64,000 bases of DNA from Paenibacillus andongensis (lineage in GTDB: Bacteria; Bacillota; Bacilli; Paenibacillales; NBRC-103111), in the NCBI RefSeq assembly GCF_025369935.1, contig NZ_CP104467.1:3603001-3667000 (forward strand), written 5' to 3'. Below, piece by piece: positions 47,678 through 56,751 of this stretch. Below the pieces are notes generated by a model. It did no database searches. It saw only the letters and a program-made list of their open reading frames with translations, and had not been told where the DNA came from. Every line of letters begins with the position of its first letter. The stretch's first letter is position 1. Position numbers and translations under genes: made by a program.

Positions 47678-47773
47678 GTGCAGAATAGGAAGCCTCGCGC
47701 ATAATTTTAAGCGGGGAAGTGAATATTACGTATGTAATGACCATTTCTCATAATTTAAAGGAGGCTTCTTACA

Positions 47774-48025
47774 ATGGCTACTGTACTTAAAGTATTTGAT
47801 AAGTGGAAAGAGTTTTTGGCTGAACGTGTGAGTCAGGCTGGACATGCGGGGATGAGTGAAGAAACCATTTCTAAACTCGCTTTTCAAATTGGTGAATTTC
47901 TAGCTAATAAAGTAGATCCCGAAAATGAACAAGAGCGAGTGCTCAAAGAGCTATGGGATGCAGGGGATGAGCAAGAAAAGCGTACAATTGCCCGCCTCAT
48001 GGTAAAATTAGTAGACAAAGGTTAA
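47774..48025 (+). CDS. ymfJ: DUF3243 protein YmfJ
   Basis: An 83-residue soluble helical protein of the DUF3243 family, consistently next to ymfI/ymfK. Start ATG 47774 follows AAAGGAGG. It contains no cysteines or recognised catalytic motif. Function unknown. A terminator hairpin follows. Confidence 0.88.
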   Translation: MATVLKVFDKWKEFLAERVSQAGHAGMSEETISKLAFQIGEFLANKVDPENEQERVLKELWDAGDEQEKRTIARLMVKLVDKG

Positions 48026-48059
48026 TAACCGTTTTACAATTCAATAGGGTACTATGTGA

Positions 48060-48083
48060 AAGCCTCCTCTTTCGGAGGCTTTT
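48060..48083 (+). terminator. Intrinsic terminator after ymfJ
   Basis: AAGCCTCC (48060-48067), six-base loop, GGAGGCTT (48074-48081) and a short T-run. Confidence 0.75.
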
Positions 48084-48118
48084 GCACGCTTTATAAGGAA
48101 GAAAGGAATTGTAATTTC

Positions 48119-48970
48119 ATGGTAATCAAACATTTTTTGCTTGCTTTTTTGCTCTTATCTTTTATTTTAACAGGGTGTGGGAATCGTGGAATTCCAGCCA
48201 TTAAGCAAGAGTTATTGGATAATAAATTATCTGTACTAATGTTGACAGGCGCTAGTATGTCTGCGCCAGCTAAACAGTCAGTAGGAAATGCGCTTCAACA
48301 GTGGAGAGATGCGAATTTTATAGCCTTCGATTGGATCAAGGATTTGAATCAACTGGATGAAAGCGTTATAACAAAGTTGAAAGCAAGTAAATATGATTAC
48401 ATATATGTCATTGGTAATGAACTGTTTCCTTCTGCTAATGAGGTGATTGGACAAGGGCTTTCGACTGGGAAATGGACCTTATTACAAAGTCAGCTTGATG
48501 CCAAAGGGATCACTAGTCAGGTAAATGAGCAAGCTTCGTTCTTGCAAATTGATTCGCTTCAGATTGAGAACTTGAAAAATAAATGGATCCAAGACCTGTT
48601 AGCACAAAACATTGTTGTGGAGTGGGTGACTCGAAGTGATCGTCCGATTCCTTCTGCATGGGCACCTTCGGAGGAAGCGGATCATATCGTTTTACTTGAT
48701 AATAATGAACAATGGTTTCAGCAGTTATCCTTCCAAACGAGGCAGCATCGCTCTAGCACCATTATTTTCTATACACCAGTAGATGAGGCGCAAGTACAAA
48801 AGGCTAAGTCTATCGGAGTATCGGTTGTGGATATTTCAGGAGCTGTATCGGCTGAGCTTAACTGGGCCCAAATACTAGACAATCGTTTGGCAGTGATGAA
48901 AAGCAGCTCTTGGAAAAAAGGTGGTGCGATTTACAACCAACAAGAGCTTAAAGAACTAAAAATGAAATAA
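48119..48970 (+). CDS. Putative lipoprotein of unknown family
   Basis: A 283-residue protein with a type II signal peptide: hydrophobic h-region and lipobox L-T-G-C at residues 17-20, so Cys20 would be lipidated. The remainder alternates beta and helix (YDYIYVIGNELF, STIIFYTPVD) like a periplasmic-binding-protein fold, but I recognise no specific family. ATG 48119 is chosen over the upstream open frame, which runs through the ymfJ terminator. No counterpart stands between ymfJ and ymfK in B. subtilis. Confidence 0.75.
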   Translation: MVIKHFLLAFLLLSFILTGCGNRGIPAIKQELLDNKLSVLMLTGASMSAPAKQSVGNALQQWRDANFIAFDWIKDLNQLDESVITKLKASKYDYIYVIGNELFPSANEVIGQGLSTGKWTLLQSQLDAKGITSQVNEQASFLQIDSLQIENLKNKWIQDLLAQNIVVEWVTRSDRPIPSAWAPSEEADHIVLLDNNEQWFQQLSFQTRQHRSSTIIFYTPVDEAQVQKAKSIGVSVVDISGAVSAELNWAQILDNRLAVMKSSSWKKGGAIYNQQELKELKMK

Positions 48971-49077
48971 CTCTGTGTATTTTTACGCGATAAAAGAAGG
49001 ATATTGACGGAAATTGTAGAAATTACTTGAATAGGTATCGACTTGTTCGTTACAGATATTGCGATGAGGTGGAAAGA

Positions 49078-49842
49078 GTGGACGTAAAAGAGTGGTATAT
49101 GGAGTACAAAATTCACAAAAACCGTCCCGGCTTATTAGGGGATATTGCCTCCTTGATGGGGATGCTGGATATTAATATTGTGACCATCAATGGGGTAGAA
49201 GATCGTACACGTGGTATGCTTCTACAAACCAATGATGAAGAAAAAATTGACTTAATGGGTAAAATGCTAAGAAAAGTAGATAATATTACTATTACTGCTC
49301 TTAGACCCCCAAAACTTGTTGATATTTTAGCAGTCCGTCATGGTCGGTATATTGAGCGTGATTCGGATGATCGCAAAACATTCCGTTTTACTCGTGATGA
49401 ATTGGGATTATTAGTTGACTTCCTTGGTGAGATTTTCAAGCGAGAAGGGAACCAAGTTGTTGGCCTACGCGGAATGCCGCGTGTCGGTAAAACGGAGTCG
49501 ATTATTGCAGGAAGTGTATGCGCAAACAAACGTTGGACTTTCGTTTCCTCTACATTACTCAGACAAACCGTGCGCAGTCAACTGTCGGAAGATGAAATGA
49601 CTCCAAATAATGTATATATTATTGATGGTATTGTTTCCACCATACGTTCCAATGAGAAGCATTACAGCCTTTTGCAGGAGATTATGGGGATGCCTTCTAC
49701 GAAGGTTATCGAGCATCCGGATATATTTATTCGGGAGTCGGAATACACATATAATCACTTCGATTATATTATTGAGCTGCGAAATAGCCCAGATGAAGAA
49801 ATCAATTATGATTCATTTACGTATACGTCCGAACCTTTTTAA
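49078..49842 (+). CDS. ymfK: DUF3388 protein YmfK (ACT-like plus P-loop)
   Basis: A 254-residue protein: an N-terminal ACT-like domain (YKIHKNRPGLLGDIASLMGM) and a central Walker-A-like segment GMPRVGKTES at about residues 132-141, but no obvious Walker B beyond NVYIIDGIV. GTG 49078 is chosen because GAGGTGG lies 5-6 bases upstream; the open frame continues to 49027. Widely conserved next to ymfM, function unknown. The two domains suggest a ligand-sensing NTPase-like protein, which is inference. Confidence 0.85.
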   Translation: MDVKEWYMEYKIHKNRPGLLGDIASLMGMLDINIVTINGVEDRTRGMLLQTNDEEKIDLMGKMLRKVDNITITALRPPKLVDILAVRHGRYIERDSDDRKTFRFTRDELGLLVDFLGEIFKREGNQVVGLRGMPRVGKTESIIAGSVCANKRWTFVSSTLLRQTVRSQLSEDEMTPNNVYIIDGIVSTIRSNEKHYSLLQEIMGMPSTKVIEHPDIFIRESEYTYNHFDYIIELRNSPDEEINYDSFTYTSEPF

Positions 49843-49890
49843 TGTCTGTAACGTCATTAAATAAAGAAGATCCCGCGAGGAGGTGACCAT

Positions 49891-50772
49891 ATGTCTGATC
49901 TCGGATACATTTTACGCAAAACACGCCAGGAAAAGAAGATCTCGCTTGACGATCTTCAAGAAGTTACGAAAATTCGTAAACGATATCTGGAAGCGATTGA
50001 AGAAGGAAACTACAAGGTTCTGCCAGGCAGTTTCTATGTACGTGCTTTTATTAAAAGCTACGCCGAGGCGGTGGGACTTGATCCTGCTGAAGTTCTTAAC
50101 ATGTACCAAACAACGAATCCATCACCAGTTGTAGAGAAACCAGTTGTAGAAACGATTCGTAAAAATAGAACGAGTGTCCGTAATACCGAGAAATTGAGCC
50201 GTTGGGCTTCTGGTACGATGTTTGTCTGTTTCATTCTGCTTATATTCGGTATCGTATACTACTATACGTACAAGAATTATAAGGGGACGCCTGCAGACGA
50301 AAAACCTTCCCAAACGCAATCTCCGAGAATCACAGATACTACGAATCCAGCGACTAGCCCTGCTCCTAGTACGACAATGAATACGTCCGGTGACGGTAAA
50401 GTGGCGCCTCTTTCGACTCCAATACCGACACCAGCACCTACACCAACGCCATCTGTTCAAGTTAAGTTTAGCACTAGCGAGAAAGGTGTAGATAATTACA
50501 CGATAACCGGCGCTTCCAATCTGGATATTCAGATGAAAATAACAGGTTCTTGTTGGATTCGTGTGGATTCTCTTACTGAGGCAGGCGGTAAAGAAATGCT
50601 TAGACAGAAGCTTTACAAAGCCGGTGACACAGACTCTTTTGATTTAACCAGTTCAGCGTATTTAAATGTAGGTGCAGCCAGTGCTTTAGAACTTACTGTG
50701 AATGGTACGGTCGTTCCTGTCGGGGATACACCAAACCCTAAAAGGGTACAGCTCAATTTGCAAAAAAGCTAG
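49891..50772 (+). CDS. ymfM: RodZ-like HTH membrane protein YmfM
   Basis: A 293-residue single-pass membrane protein: cytoplasmic Xre-type helix-turn-helix domain (about 3-70), a linker, one transmembrane helix (about 105-127), a Pro/Thr-rich extracellular stretch, and a C-terminal DUF4115 domain (about 190-290). This is the RodZ architecture, which links MreB filaments to elongation machinery. ATG 49891 follows GAGGAGGTGA. A terminator follows. Confidence 0.92.
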   Translation: MSDLGYILRKTRQEKKISLDDLQEVTKIRKRYLEAIEEGNYKVLPGSFYVRAFIKSYAEAVGLDPAEVLNMYQTTNPSPVVEKPVVETIRKNRTSVRNTEKLSRWASGTMFVCFILLIFGIVYYYTYKNYKGTPADEKPSQTQSPRITDTTNPATSPAPSTTMNTSGDGKVAPLSTPIPTPAPTPTPSVQVKFSTSEKGVDNYTITGASNLDIQMKITGSCWIRVDSLTEAGGKEMLRQKLYKAGDTDSFDLTSSAYLNVGAASALELTVNGTVVPVGDTPNPKRVQLNLQKS

Positions 50773-50822
50773 CATTTTGACGGTTCCTGCGCTTTCCCGG
50801 GTAATGAATAATACGAAGAGAT

Positions 50823-50858
50823 ATCCTAGGCTGAGAGGGCTTGGGATGTTTCTTTTTT
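50823..50858 (+). terminator. Intrinsic terminator after ymfM
   Basis: ATCCTAGGCT (50823-50832) pairs with GGCTTGGGAT (50838-50847) with several G-T pairs, then a T-rich run to 50858. Confidence 0.75.
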
Positions 50859-50868
50859 TACGGCTTCT

Positions 50869-50877
50869 TGCTATAAT
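50869..50877 (+). promoter_or_regulatory. Extended -10 element before the yajQ-like gene
   Basis: TGC-TATAAT (TATAAT 50872-50877) is a complete extended -10 just downstream of the ymfM terminator, with no convincing -35. Confidence 0.55.
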
Positions 50878-50905
50878 GCTATTGTAATTTGATGGAAAGG
50901 ATGTT

Positions 50906-51406
50906 TTGTCTAAGATGAGTTCAGAATGCTCGTTTGATATCGTATCCAAGGTGGATATGCAGGAACTAAACAACGCCATTCAGCAGGCGGAAAAAGAGAT
51001 TCTTACCCGCTTTGACTTTAAAGGTAGTAAGAGCAGCATTAAATTAGATAAGGACCAGCTTGTTGTCACTTCCGATGATGAGTTTAAGCTTCAGAATGTT
51101 CTTGATATTATGCATGCCAAAATGACAAAGCGTGGTATCTCGATTAAGAATCTCGAGTACAGTAAAGTCGAACCAGCGGCTGGTTCCACTGTAAGGCAGA
51201 AAATTAGCATGAAACAAGGTGTCGATCAGGAGAACTCGAAAAAAATTAACATCCTTATTCGTGACTCCAAACTTAAAGTTAAGACGCAAATCCAAGGTGA
51301 TCAAATCCGCGTAACCGGGAAGAGTCGAGATGATTTACAAGCTGTTATTGCGCTTTTGCGTAAGGCGGAAATTCCTCTTGATTTACAATTTGTAAACTTG
51401 AAATAG
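50906..51406 (+). CDS. yajQ: YajQ family nucleotide-binding protein
   Basis: A 166-residue protein with the family opening [20 protein letters not shown] and the block [14 protein letters not shown]. YajQ proteins have two ferredoxin-like domains; some bind cyclic di-GMP or nucleic acids. TTG 50906 lies 5 bases after GGAAAGG; ATG 50915 is an alternative. It is a monocistronic unit between its own -10 and a strong terminator. Confidence 0.92.
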   Translation: MSKMSSECSFDIVSKVDMQELNNAIQQAEKEILTRFDFKGSKSSIKLDKDQLVVTSDDEFKLQNVLDIMHAKMTKRGISIKNLEYSKVEPAAGSTVRQKISMKQGVDQENSKKINILIRDSKLKVKTQIQGDQIRVTGKSRDDLQAVIALLRKAEIPLDLQFVNLK

Positions 51407-51435
51407 GCATACATACGAAGTTCTTTGGATGGACT

Positions 51436-51458
51436 CCCCCTACATGTAGGGGGTTTTT
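51436..51458 (+). terminator. Intrinsic terminator after the yajQ-like gene
   Basis: An uninterrupted palindrome, CCCCCTAC at 51436-51443 and GTAGGGGG at 51446-51453, followed by five Ts. Confidence 0.85.
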
Positions 51459-51463
51459 ACATT

Positions 51464-51492
51464 TTGACACCCTATAGGGCTTGTATTATACT
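51464..51492 (+). promoter_or_regulatory. Strong sigma-A promoter for rimO
   Basis: Perfect TTGACA (51464-51469), 17-base spacer, TATACT (51487-51492). It is the best housekeeping promoter in the window and lies 43 bases before the rimO start. Confidence 0.85.
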
Positions 51493-51534
51493 GGTAGGGA
51501 GTGTTTTTTAGGACTATTGGAGGTTGTTTCTTTC

Positions 51535-52863
51535 ATGACAGAAAAGGTTAAAGTAGTTACTCTCGGATGCGAAAAGAATTTGGTCGATTCCGAGATTATG
51601 TCAGGATTAATTCATGGCCGTGGTTTTCAACTTGTTGATAACAAGGAAGATGCCACTGTCATTATCGTGAACACTTGCGGGTTCATTGATGCAGCGAAAG
51701 AAGAATCCGTTAATACAATTTTGGATATGGCAGAACTAAAGCAAACAGCGAATCTCAAGGCGCTAATCGTCTCCGGATGTCTTACACAACGCTACAAAAA
51801 GCAGTTGATGGAAGAAATGCCAGAGATTGATGGCATTGTGGGTACTGGAGATTTCGATAAAATCAACCATATCGTAGATGAAGCGCTTCGCGGAAAGAAA
51901 CCGGTTCTTGTTGGGAATCCGGTGTTTAATTATGATGCGGACCTGCCAAGACTTATGACTACTCCACGATATACAGCCTATGTGAAAATTGCAGAAGGCT
52001 GCGATAACGCATGTACATTCTGCAGTATTCCAATCATGCGAGGCAGCTTCAAAAGCAGAAGTATGGAGTCCATCGTTGCGGAAGTAGCCAATCTTGCTGC
52101 TCAAGGCGTTAAAGAAATAAGTTTAATTGCGCAGGATTCCACGAATTATGGCACAGATCTTTATGATGGCTTTATGCTGCCTACCTTGCTGAATAAAGTA
52201 AGTGAAGTGGAAGGCATCGAGTGGGTGCGGCTGCACTATGCTTACCCTGGATTCTTTAGCGATGAACTGATTGCCGTGATGGCATCTAATCCAAAGGTAT
52301 GTAAGTACATCGATATGCCGCTTCAACATAGTGAAGATTCTATTCTTAAACGGATGCGTAGACCTGGTCGCCAGAAGGATACACGTGAATTAGTTCGTAA
52401 AATTCGTGAAGCGATTCCGGATGTCGCCCTACGTACCTCACTCATTGTAGGTTTCCCAGGTGAAACCGAGCAGGACTTCGAAAACTTGAAACAATTTGTT
52501 CGCGACGTTCAGTTTGATCGTCTTGGAGTTTTTGCCTATTCCAAGGAAGATGATACGCCAGCAGCACGTTTACCGGACCAAGTTCCTGATGATGTAAAAG
52601 AGTATCGCGCGAACGCGATTATGGAAATTCAACGTGAAATCTCGAATCTGCGTGGCGGACGTCGCATTGGGCAGGAAATTGATGTGCTGATCGAAAGATA
52701 CGATGGCAGAAGTGATGTATATATTGGACGTTCCCAATTTGATGCTCCTGAGATTGATGGAGAAGTATTCGTGTCGAATGCGAAACTTAACATTGGTGAA
52801 CTAGCTAAAGTTCGTATTACCCACTCTTATGAGTTTGACTTATCCGGGGAGGTAATTGCATGA
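51535..52863 (+). CDS. rimO: Ribosomal protein S12 methylthiotransferase RimO
   Basis: A 442-residue radical-SAM methylthiotransferase. In order: N-terminal UPF0004 domain with TLGCEKNLVDSE, radical SAM domain with the cluster motif CDNACTFC, and a C-terminal TRAM domain (about 375-440). The GCEKN opening and the S12-type sequence favour RimO over MiaB. ATG 51535 is selected 11 bases after GGAGG. Its end overlaps pgsA by ATGA. Confidence 0.93.
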   Translation: MTEKVKVVTLGCEKNLVDSEIMSGLIHGRGFQLVDNKEDATVIIVNTCGFIDAAKEESVNTILDMAELKQTANLKALIVSGCLTQRYKKQLMEEMPEIDGIVGTGDFDKINHIVDEALRGKKPVLVGNPVFNYDADLPRLMTTPRYTAYVKIAEGCDNACTFCSIPIMRGSFKSRSMESIVAEVANLAAQGVKEISLIAQDSTNYGTDLYDGFMLPTLLNKVSEVEGIEWVRLHYAYPGFFSDELIAVMASNPKVCKYIDMPLQHSEDSILKRMRRPGRQKDTRELVRKIREAIPDVALRTSLIVGFPGETEQDFENLKQFVRDVQFDRLGVFAYSKEDDTPAARLPDQVPDDVKEYRANAIMEIQREISNLRGGRRIGQEIDVLIERYDGRSDVYIGRSQFDAPEIDGEVFVSNAKLNIGELAKVRITHSYEFDLSGEVIA

Positions 52864-53447
52864 ACCTAGCTAACCGCATCACCGTGGCGAGGATTTTATT
52901 AGTACCTATTATCATGTTTTTTCTGTTGATTAAGGTGAAATTCCCTCATATACGGATAGAGGAATTTAGCATAACGTATAATCAAATTATTGCGGCTCTA
53001 ATTTTCATTATTGCAGCGAGTACAGACAGTTTAGATGGTTACATTGCCAGAAAACGTAATCTTGTAACCAACTTGGGTAAGCTGCTTGATCCTTTAGCGG
53101 ATAAACTGCTTGTTACGGCTGTGCTTGTCTCATTAGTGGAAATGGGTAAAGTAGATGCTTGGATTGTTATTGTCATTATCAGTAGAGAGTGGGCCGTCAC
53201 AGGACTTCGCCAAATTGCTCTATTGGAAGGCACCGTGATGGCAGCTAGCAAATGGGGTAAAGCGAAGACAGCAGCTCAGATTACAGCCATCATTGCACTA
53301 CTTATCAATAATTTTCCTTTTACGTTTCTGCACTTCCCTTTTGATGTTATAGCTAGTTGGGTAGCAGCAATTATTACCGTGTATTCGGGTGTGGAGTACT
53401 TTGTAAAGAATAAGCATGTCATAGATTTTTCAGAAAAGGCGCAATAG
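52860..53447 (+). CDS. pgsA: CDP-diacylglycerol-glycerol-3-phosphate 3-phosphatidyltransferase
   Basis: A 195-residue integral membrane protein with the CDP-alcohol phosphatidyltransferase signature DSLDGYIARKRN followed by GKLLDPLADK, supplying the essential D-x2-DG-x2-AR-x8-G-x3-D-x3-D pattern. It makes phosphatidylglycerol phosphate from CDP-diacylglycerol, the product of CdsA encoded at 9 kb. Its stop codon lies inside the following terminator hairpin. Confidence 0.96.
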   Translation: MNLANRITVARILLVPIIMFFLLIKVKFPHIRIEEFSITYNQIIAALIFIIAASTDSLDGYIARKRNLVTNLGKLLDPLADKLLVTAVLVSLVEMGKVDAWIVIVIISREWAVTGLRQIALLEGTVMAASKWGKAKTAAQITAIIALLINNFPFTFLHFPFDVIASWVAAIITVYSGVEYFVKNKHVIDFSEKAQ

Positions 53448-53468
53448 GGAAACCTATTGCTTTTTTTT
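53441..53468 (+). terminator. Strong terminator overlapping the pgsA stop
   Basis: GCAATAGG (53441-53448), GAAA loop, CCTATTGC (53453-53460) and eight Ts. The TAG stop of pgsA (53445-53447) is part of the left arm. Confidence 0.9.
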
Positions 53469-53510
53469 ACTACTGACAGAGATTTTCTCATTTTAAGGAG
53501 GGAATTTGAA

Positions 53511-54761
53511 ATGAAAGCAGAAATAATCGCAGTTGGAACGGAACTTTTACTAGGCCAAATTGTAAATACGAATGCTCAATTTCTCTCCAGAGAATGTGCT
53601 GCGATTGGCGTAGATATGTATTTCCAAACCGTCGTTGGTGATAATGAACAGAGATTGCTAGAAAGCTTCAAATTAGCTGCTTCAAGGGCTGATGTCGTTA
53701 TTTGTACAGGCGGTCTTGGACCTACGCAGGATGATTTGACGAAGGATGTACTTGCTGCATTTGTAGGCCGTGAATTGATTATGCATGAGCCCTCTATGAA
53801 AACAATTACGGATATGTTTCAGTCGCGCGGGATCCATATGGTTGAAAGCAACAGACGACAAGCGATGATGATAGAGGGAAGTGATCCTTTACATAATGAA
53901 ACAGGGCTTGCTGTTGGTGTTGCATTTACATACGAAGAGACACATTTCATTCTTTTACCAGGCCCGCCAAAAGAAATGAAGCCAATGTTCACCAAGTATG
54001 CAGTTCCTTGGCTGCGTGCACGGATGACGGATGAGATTCCGCTTTATTCCAAAATGCTTAAATTTGCCGGTATCGGTGAGTCTAACTTGGAACATCAACT
54101 AATTGATCTTATCCAAGCTCAAACCGACCCAACGATTGCTCCTTATGCCAAAGAAAGCGAAGTGACGATTCGCTTAACAACACGTGCAAAGTCAGCTGCA
54201 GAAGGTGAACGGAATCTTCAAGCGACCGAACAAGAGATTAGAACGCGATTAGGTGAGCATCTCTATGCCGACCAAGATGTTCCTATCGAGACGATTGTAC
54301 TGCAATTGCTTGGTGAGAAGAACCAGACACTTGCTGTGGCTGAAAGCTGCACAGGCGGCCTGCTAAGTGATATGATTACTGCGATATCGGGGAGTTCCCA
54401 ATCTTTCCTTGGAGGAATTATTTGTTATTCGAACGCCTTGAAGCATAAGCTTCTTGGTGTTCCAATGGAAGTGCTTGAAGGGAAGGGTTCCCCAGGTGCT
54501 GTTAGCAGCGAGACAGCTGCCCTTTTAGCGGAGCAATTGATTACTGTGACTGGATGTGACTTTGGGCTGTCCGTCACGGGTGTAGCCGGTCCTAGTCCGT
54601 CAGAAGGCAAACCTGTAGGACTTGTTTATATAGGTTTTGCTCAAAAGAATATAGCAACAAAGGTAGTTACTTTGCAGCTATCTGGCAATCGGGAGTCGAT
54701 AAAGCATAGAGCAGCCAAAAGTGCGCTCTATCAATTATGGAAACAGTTGAAAGATAGCTAG
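53511..54761 (+). CDS. cinA: CinA family protein (NMN deamidase / competence-damage protein)
   Basis: A 416-residue protein: an N-terminal MoaB/MPT-binding-like domain (AVGTELLLGQIVNTN, CTGGLGPTQDDLTKD) and a C-terminal CinA domain (AVAESCTGGLLSDMIT) with nicotinamide-mononucleotide deamidase activity in homologues. ATG 53511 follows AAGGAGGG. In B. subtilis and streptococci cinA is adjacent to recA and part of the competence regulon; here a terminator separates the two. Confidence 0.94.
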   Translation: MKAEIIAVGTELLLGQIVNTNAQFLSRECAAIGVDMYFQTVVGDNEQRLLESFKLAASRADVVICTGGLGPTQDDLTKDVLAAFVGRELIMHEPSMKTITDMFQSRGIHMVESNRRQAMMIEGSDPLHNETGLAVGVAFTYEETHFILLPGPPKEMKPMFTKYAVPWLRARMTDEIPLYSKMLKFAGIGESNLEHQLIDLIQAQTDPTIAPYAKESEVTIRLTTRAKSAAEGERNLQATEQEIRTRLGEHLYADQDVPIETIVLQLLGEKNQTLAVAESCTGGLLSDMITAISGSSQSFLGGIICYSNALKHKLLGVPMEVLEGKGSPGAVSSETAALLAEQLITVTGCDFGLSVTGVAGPSPSEGKPVGLVYIGFAQKNIATKVVTLQLSGNRESIKHRAAKSALYQLWKQLKDS

Positions 54762-54796
54762 AGTTCGCATATAATAAGACTAAGTGTTAACGGAAG

Positions 54797-54832
54797 AACC
54801 GTAGCAAAGCGATAACTTTGTTGCGGTTTTTT
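54797..54832 (+). terminator. Intrinsic terminator after cinA
   Basis: A 13-base-pair stem including G-T pairs (54797-54809 with 54816-54828), six-base loop, and a T-run. Confidence 0.85.
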
Positions 54833-54850
54833 GTTTGTTCGCTAAAAAGT

Positions 54851-54864
54851 CGAATGTATGTTCG
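54851..54864 (+). promoter_or_regulatory. LexA (DinR) SOS box upstream of recA
   Basis: The 14-mer CGAATGTATGTTCG matches the Gram-positive SOS consensus CGAACATATGTTCG at 12 of 14 positions, including the GTTCG half-site. It lies just upstream of the recA promoter elements, consistent with DNA-damage induction. Confidence 0.8.
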
Positions 54865-54873
54865 AAAAAATGC

Positions 54874-54913
54874 TTGGCAAACACCTGAAAACAAGTTATC
54901 ATATACCTATAAT
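54874..54913 (+). promoter_or_regulatory. Overlapping sigma-A promoters for recA
   Basis: TTGGCA (54874-54879) with 17-base spacing to TATCAT (54897-54902), and alternatively CTGAAA (54885-54890) with 17-base spacing to a perfect TATAAT (54908-54913). Either could be repressed by LexA bound at the adjacent SOS box. Confidence 0.65.
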
Positions 54914-54936
54914 GATAGAAGAAGGAAGTGAGTGTT

Positions 54937-55980
54937 TTGTCAGATCGTCGCGCAGCACTTGATAATGCTTTACGTCAAATTGAGAAACAGTTCGGAAAAG
55001 GCTCCATCATGAAGCTTGGAGAATCTACACATATGCAAGTTGAAACGATTTCATCTGGAGCTCTTGCTCTTGATATCGCTCTTGGTATAGGTGGGTTTCC
55101 ACGTGGAAGAATTATAGAAGTATACGGACCCGAGTCTTCCGGTAAAACGACGGTAGCTCTACACGCTATCGCAGAAGTACAGAAGACTGGTGGACAAGCA
55201 GCTTTTATCGATGCGGAGCACGCATTGGATCCTTCTTATGCAAGCAAGCTTGGTATTAATATAGATGAGCTTCTACTCTCTCAACCGGATACCGGTGAAC
55301 AAGCACTTGAAATCGCTGAAGCTTTAGTACGAAGTGGTGCTGTAGATATTATTGTAATTGACTCTGTAGCGGCATTAGTACCTAAAGCAGAGATTGAAGG
55401 CGATATGGGTGATTCTCACGTGGGTCTTCAGGCTCGCTTGATGTCCCAAGCACTTCGTAAGCTGTCTGGTGCGATCAACAAGTCCAAAGTTATCGCGATT
55501 TTCATTAACCAGTTGCGTGAGAAAGTTGGCGTTATGTTTGGTAACCCAGAGACAACACCTGGTGGCCGTGCACTTAAGTTCTACTCATCAGTTCGACTAG
55601 ACGTTCGTCGTGTGGAGACAATCAAACAGGGGAATGATATGGTTGGTAACCGCACAAGAATTAAAGTCGTTAAGAATAAAGTAGCTCCGCCGTTTAAACA
55701 AGCGGAAGTGGATATTATGTACGGTGAAGGAATTTCACGCGAAGGAAGTATTATTGATATCGGAACAGAGATGGATATCGTTAATAAAAGCGGAGCTTGG
55801 TATTCATATGAAGGTGAGCGTCTTGGTCAAGGTCGTGAGAATGCGAAGCAGTTTTTGAAAGAGAACAAAAGTATTTCAGAAACGATAGAATTAAGGATTC
55901 GTGAGAACAGTAATTTAATTAAAGTTGTCGCTCCTAATGTTGACGAGGAAGATGATGAATTAGAACCAGATTTCGAGTAA
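54937..55980 (+). CDS. recA: Recombinase RecA
   Basis: A 347-residue RecA with Walker [19 protein letters not shown], loop L2 region and [20 protein letters not shown]. It performs strand exchange and stimulates LexA self-cleavage. TTG 54937 ([12 protein letters not shown]) gives the usual N-terminus; GTG 54928 would add three residues and lies in the ribosome site AAGGAAGTGA. It carries a conserved acidic C-tail. Confidence 0.98.
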   Translation: MSDRRAALDNALRQIEKQFGKGSIMKLGESTHMQVETISSGALALDIALGIGGFPRGRIIEVYGPESSGKTTVALHAIAEVQKTGGQAAFIDAEHALDPSYASKLGINIDELLLSQPDTGEQALEIAEALVRSGAVDIIVIDSVAALVPKAEIEGDMGDSHVGLQARLMSQALRKLSGAINKSKVIAIFINQLREKVGVMFGNPETTPGGRALKFYSSVRLDVRRVETIKQGNDMVGNRTRIKVVKNKVAPPFKQAEVDIMYGEGISREGSIIDIGTEMDIVNKSGAWYSYEGERLGQGRENAKQFLKENKSISETIELRIRENSNLIKVVAPNVDEEDDELEPDFE

Positions 55981-56001
55981 TTTTTCAATAAATCATACTT
56001 G

Positions 56002-56034
56002 AAAGCACCTTAAACCTTGTGTTAAGGTGCTTTT
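56002..56034 (+). terminator. Intrinsic terminator between recA and recX
   Basis: AAAGCACCTTAA (56002-56013) and TTAAGGTGCTTT (56022-56033) form a perfect 12-base-pair stem with an eight-base loop; a modest T-run follows. Partial read-through would give low RecX relative to RecA. Confidence 0.85.
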
Positions 56035-56058
56035 CTTCATAGAAGGAGTTGGTTAGTT

Positions 56059-56751
56059 TTGAATAGTGAAGAGCAACAACCATTGTTAATCATCACCAAG
56101 GTTGAGAAACAGAAGCGCGGTAATCATCGCTATAATATATTTTTAAATGAAGAATATGCATTCTCCGTTCATGAAGACATTCTCATCAAGCATCGGTTAA
56201 ATAAAGGGGAAACCATACAGCTACAAGAAATCGAAAGTATAACGCTTGATGAGGAACAGAATATGGCATATATAAAGGCCGTAAGCATGATAGGCAGACG
56301 ACCACACTCATTAAGTGAAGTAAAACGTAAGCTGAAAGAGAAAGGCTTCGAAATGTCTATTATTACATGGGCATGTGAGAAGTTAGTCCAGCAAAATTAT
56401 ATTAATGATGAGGAATTTGCGAAAATGTGGACAGATAATCGCATTATTTCGCAGCGAAAAGGTCGGAATCTCGTACGACAAGAGCTTCAACAAAAAGGCA
56501 TCGATAAAGAATTGGTCAAAAATGCCATGGAAACTATCGATCCTGAAGACGAGTTTGCGGGGGCAATGAGGTTGGGGCAAACGAAATGGAAGCAAACCTC
56601 AGGAAAGACCATGGATCGTAAAAGAAAGACGGGAGCTTTTCTTATGCGGAGAGGCTATACAGGCTCTATTGTTAACAAGGTTTTGGGGGTATTAAGCAGT
56701 GAATCGAGTGATGAGGAATTCGAAATCTCAGATGACTCGCTTGATTATTAA
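56059..56751 (+). CDS. recX: RecA regulator RecX
   Basis: A 230-residue RecX built from helical three-helix repeats; LIGRRPHSLSEVKRKLKEKG-like spacing and the second repeat (FAKMWTDNRIISQRKGRNLV) are recognisable. It modulates RecA filaments. TTG 56059 follows AGAAGGAG. It depends on read-through of the recA terminator or an undetected promoter. The stop codon lies within the first of two palindromes. Confidence 0.92.
   Translation: MNSEEQQPLLIITKVEKQKRGNHRYNIFLNEEYAFSVHEDILIKHRLNKGETIQLQEIESITLDEEQNMAYIKAVSMIGRRPHSLSEVKRKLKEKGFEMSIITWACEKLVQQNYINDEEFAKMWTDNRIISQRKGRNLVRQELQQKGIDKELVKNAMETIDPEDEFAGAMRLGQTKWKQTSGKTMDRKRKTGAFLMRRGYTGSIVNKVLGVLSSESSDEEFEISDDSLDY

Noticed and set aside
48056-48118. 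Extended N-terminus for the lipoprotein gene
   Set aside because: It passes through the ymfJ terminator and would put the signal peptide internally; ATG 48119 is well placed.
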